Shown here: positions 62,926 through 64,000 of the stretch, in pieces | Layout of the letters: each line of letters begins with the position of its first letter | How positions within the stretch are numbered: position 1 is the stretch's first letter | Made by a program: the position numbers and the translations under genes | Assembly: GCA_017509605.1 (NCBI GenBank) | Contig: JAFWPH010000016.1 | Location: 62,001-126,000, forward strand | Source of the DNA: Bacteroidaceae bacterium | Lineage (GTDB): Bacteria > Bacteroidota > Bacteroidia > Bacteroidales > Bacteroidaceae | Length of the DNA: 64,000 nucleotides | Reading direction: 5' to 3' | Notes under the pieces: model-generated | What the model saw: only the letters and a program-made list of their open reading frames with translations | Database searches by the model: none | Told to the model about the DNA's origin: nothing

Positions 62926-63452
62926 AAAGAATCATTCTGATTACAGGCGGACAGCGTTCTGGCAAAAGCAGGAAGGCGGAGGAACTGGCGTTGAGCCTCT
63001 CTGCAAATCCCGTGTATATAGCTACCGCTCACATCTGGGACGAGGAGTTCCAGGAGCGTGTGCGCAGGCATCAGGAACGTCGTGGTCCCCAATGGACTAA
63101 TATAGAAGAGGAAATCAATCTGAGCCGTCACGACATGACGGGCAGGGTGGCCGTCATTGACTGTGTGACACTTTGGCTCACCAACTTTTTCTTCACCAAT
63201 AATTCCGATACCGACAAGTCACTTGAATTGGCAAAGGCTGAATTCAACAAGTTCACGGAACACGACGCCACTTATATCTTCGTCACCAACGAGATTGGCA
63301 GTGGCGGGGTCAGCGACAATGCCATCCAGCGTAAATTCACCGACCTCCAAGGTTGGATGAACCAGTATATTGCCTCCAAAGCAGACGAAGTGATACTCAT
63401 GGTCAGCGGAATAGAAGTGAAAATAAAGGGGTCTTCTATAAATTGTCTTTGA
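62922..63452 (+). CDS. cobU: Adenosylcobinamide kinase/guanylyltransferase
   Basis: This 176-residue bifunctional enzyme phosphorylates and then guanylylates adenosylcobinamide. The chosen ATG at 62922 overlaps the cobS stop; a longer frame to 62757 is rejected as read-through of cobS. The P-loop is LITGGQRSGKSRKAEE. The family pattern TNEIGSGGVSDNAIQRKFTDLQGWMNQYIA is present, as is the WLTNFF segment. The closing LMVSGIEVKIKG fits the usual CobU end, so the gene seems intact. cobT begins only 178 bp later, unlike the overlaps elsewhere in the cluster. Confidence 0.95.
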   Translation: MKRIILITGGQRSGKSRKAEELALSLSANPVYIATAHIWDEEFQERVRRHQERRGPQWTNIEEEINLSRHDMTGRVAVIDCVTLWLTNFFFTNNSDTDKSLELAKAEFNKFTEHDATYIFVTNEIGSGGVSDNAIQRKFTDLQGWMNQYIASKADEVILMVSGIEVKIKGSSINCL

Positions 63453-63630
63453 GGAAATATTGAGGATTCCTTTAGCAGATGGCTGTGCAGAGGGAAGGAG
63501 CAATGCAGGCATTGTGACCGACTGATAAACAGCCAGATGCAATGAAAGACCAATATTTACCAAAGAGTTCATAGTAACCCTATTTTGATTATTCATATCG
63601 TAAACGTAGAATTTATAGAAGGCCCCTAAA
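63453..63630 (+). ncRNA. Structured gap between cobU and cobT (candidate RNA element)
   Basis: Three nested inverted repeats lie in the gap: AAATATTG (63455-63462) with CAATATTT (63551-63558), TGGCTGT (63480-63486) with ACAGCCA (63529-63535), and GCAATG (63500-63505) with CATTGT (63510-63515). A second GCAATG at 63539-63544 could compete for CATTGT. No coding frame resembling a known protein was found on the plus strand. The element does not match the cobalamin riboswitch consensus. It could be a regulatory RNA or a small repeat element; its role is unknown. Confidence 0.4.
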
Positions 63631-64000
63631 ATGATAACATTCAATATACAACCCGTCAACAAGTCGCTGCAAGCAGCGATACAGGAGAAGATAGACAACC
63701 TGAACAAACCCAAAGGTGCTTTGGGACGTTTGGAGGAGTTAGCCATGCAGATATGTCTGATACAACAGACACTCTCGCCGAGCCTGGATCATCCGTGCCA
63801 TCTGTTGTTGGGCGGCGATCATGGCATCGAACGTGAGGGGGTCAGCGCCTCGCCCCGTGAAGTGACCTGGCAACAGATGATCAATTTCACCCATGGTGGT
63901 GGAGGGGTCAACATGTTCTGTCGCCAGCATGGTTTCAAACTGCGTATTGTGGATGTGGGGGTTGACTATGACCTGTCGTCAGTGCCAGGCGTCATCAACC
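63631..64000 (+). CDS. cobT: Nicotinate-nucleotide-dimethylbenzimidazole phosphoribosyltransferase, N-terminal part
   Basis: The reading frame starts at the ATG at 63631 and stays open to the window edge (123 codons). It opens MITFNIQPVNKSLQAAIQEKI, then NKPKGALGRLEELAMQI, the characteristic CobT opening, and later LLLGGDHGIEREGVS and FTHGGGGVNMFC. CobT makes alpha-ribazole phosphate from a base and nicotinate mononucleotide, supplying the lower ligand for CobS. The C-terminal two thirds lie outside the window. Confidence 0.93.
   Translation, partial: MITFNIQPVNKSLQAAIQEKIDNLNKPKGALGRLEELAMQICLIQQTLSPSLDHPCHLLLGGDHGIEREGVSASPREVTWQQMINFTHGGGGVNMFCRQHGFKLRIVDVGVDYDLSSVPGVIN

Noticed and set aside
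63453..63630. Cobalamin riboswitch between cobU and cobT
   Set aside because: An AGCCAG stretch recalls the B12 box, but the conserved core and the expected helices do not line up; the gap is also inside the cluster rather than upstream of it.
63219..63746. 175-codon minus-strand frame covering the cobU-cobT gap
   Set aside because: It runs through the ends of cobU and cobT in antisense. No known family is recognised, and the nested inverted repeats explain the gap better.
1..64000. tRNA, rRNA, CRISPR arrays, insertion sequences, phage genes
   Set aside because: None was recognised by reading both strands; repeated segments are too short and irregular for a CRISPR array, and no transposase or integrase is present.

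Overview
The window looks like a chromosome segment of a gut- or rumen-type Bacteroidales bacterium, most likely Prevotellaceae. Evidence: type IX secretion genes (porX, porW), LruC and DUF3575 surface proteins, Prevotella-style C-terminal secretion tails, an AraC regulator with a propeller sensor, and several promoters fitting the Bacteroidetes consensus (TTTG, about 20 nt, TAnnTTTG) rather than sigma-70 boxes. No rRNA, tRNA, insertion sequence, phage gene or CRISPR array was found. The window starts inside speA and ends inside cobT.

Region 1 (1-18 kb) is mostly housekeeping: speA (partial) and argB, an ECF sigma factor with a membrane partner, a large LruC lipoprotein, a pheS / thioredoxin-fold lipoprotein / gpmI operon on the minus strand, an S41 protease, a B3/4-domain protein, dnaE, tsaE, an acidic protein and trxA. 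Several gaps here hold short tandem or direct repeats.

Region 2 (18-31 kb) carries porX and porW of the type IX secretion system in a minus-strand run with a small membrane protein, aroA, a PBP4-type peptidase and a bacterial PH-domain protein. Facing away are nadB and an M16 metallopeptidase.

Region 3 (31.5-38.2 kb) is an outer-membrane cassette behind a strong Bacteroidetes promoter and closed by a terminator. It holds two DUF3575 barrels (one with a long Ala/Lys/Glu tail), an OmpA-like/helical-repeat protein, and a 708-residue protein made of three tandem copies of a beta-barrel-like unit. A peroxiredoxin and an M15 peptidase follow.

Region 4 (39.5-53.7 kb) is a carbohydrate-use locus without SusC/SusD. 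A one-component transmembrane AraC regulator faces a 1099-residue modular secreted protein across an intergenic region with operator-like repeats. Next comes an operon of an alginate-lyase-family enzyme, GH88, GH43 and a lyase-like/beta-helix fusion. The 1099-residue protein and the first lyase share a C-terminal tail expected for type IX secretion, which links this region to Region 2. GH88 implies cleavage of unsaturated uronic acid ends made by the lyases, so the target is probably a uronic-acid polysaccharide.

Region 5 (53.8-64 kb) makes cobalamin by the CbiD/CbiG (anaerobic-type) route. Four consecutive two-domain fusions (CbiH-CbiC, CbiE-CbiT, CbiG-CbiF, CbiJ-CbiD) overlap by 4-13 bp. 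A convergent permease and binding protein of a BtuCF/FecBCD-type importer follow, then cobS, cobU and the start of cobT. Between cobU and cobT lies a 178-bp gap with nested inverted repeats, unlike the tight packing of the rest of the cluster.
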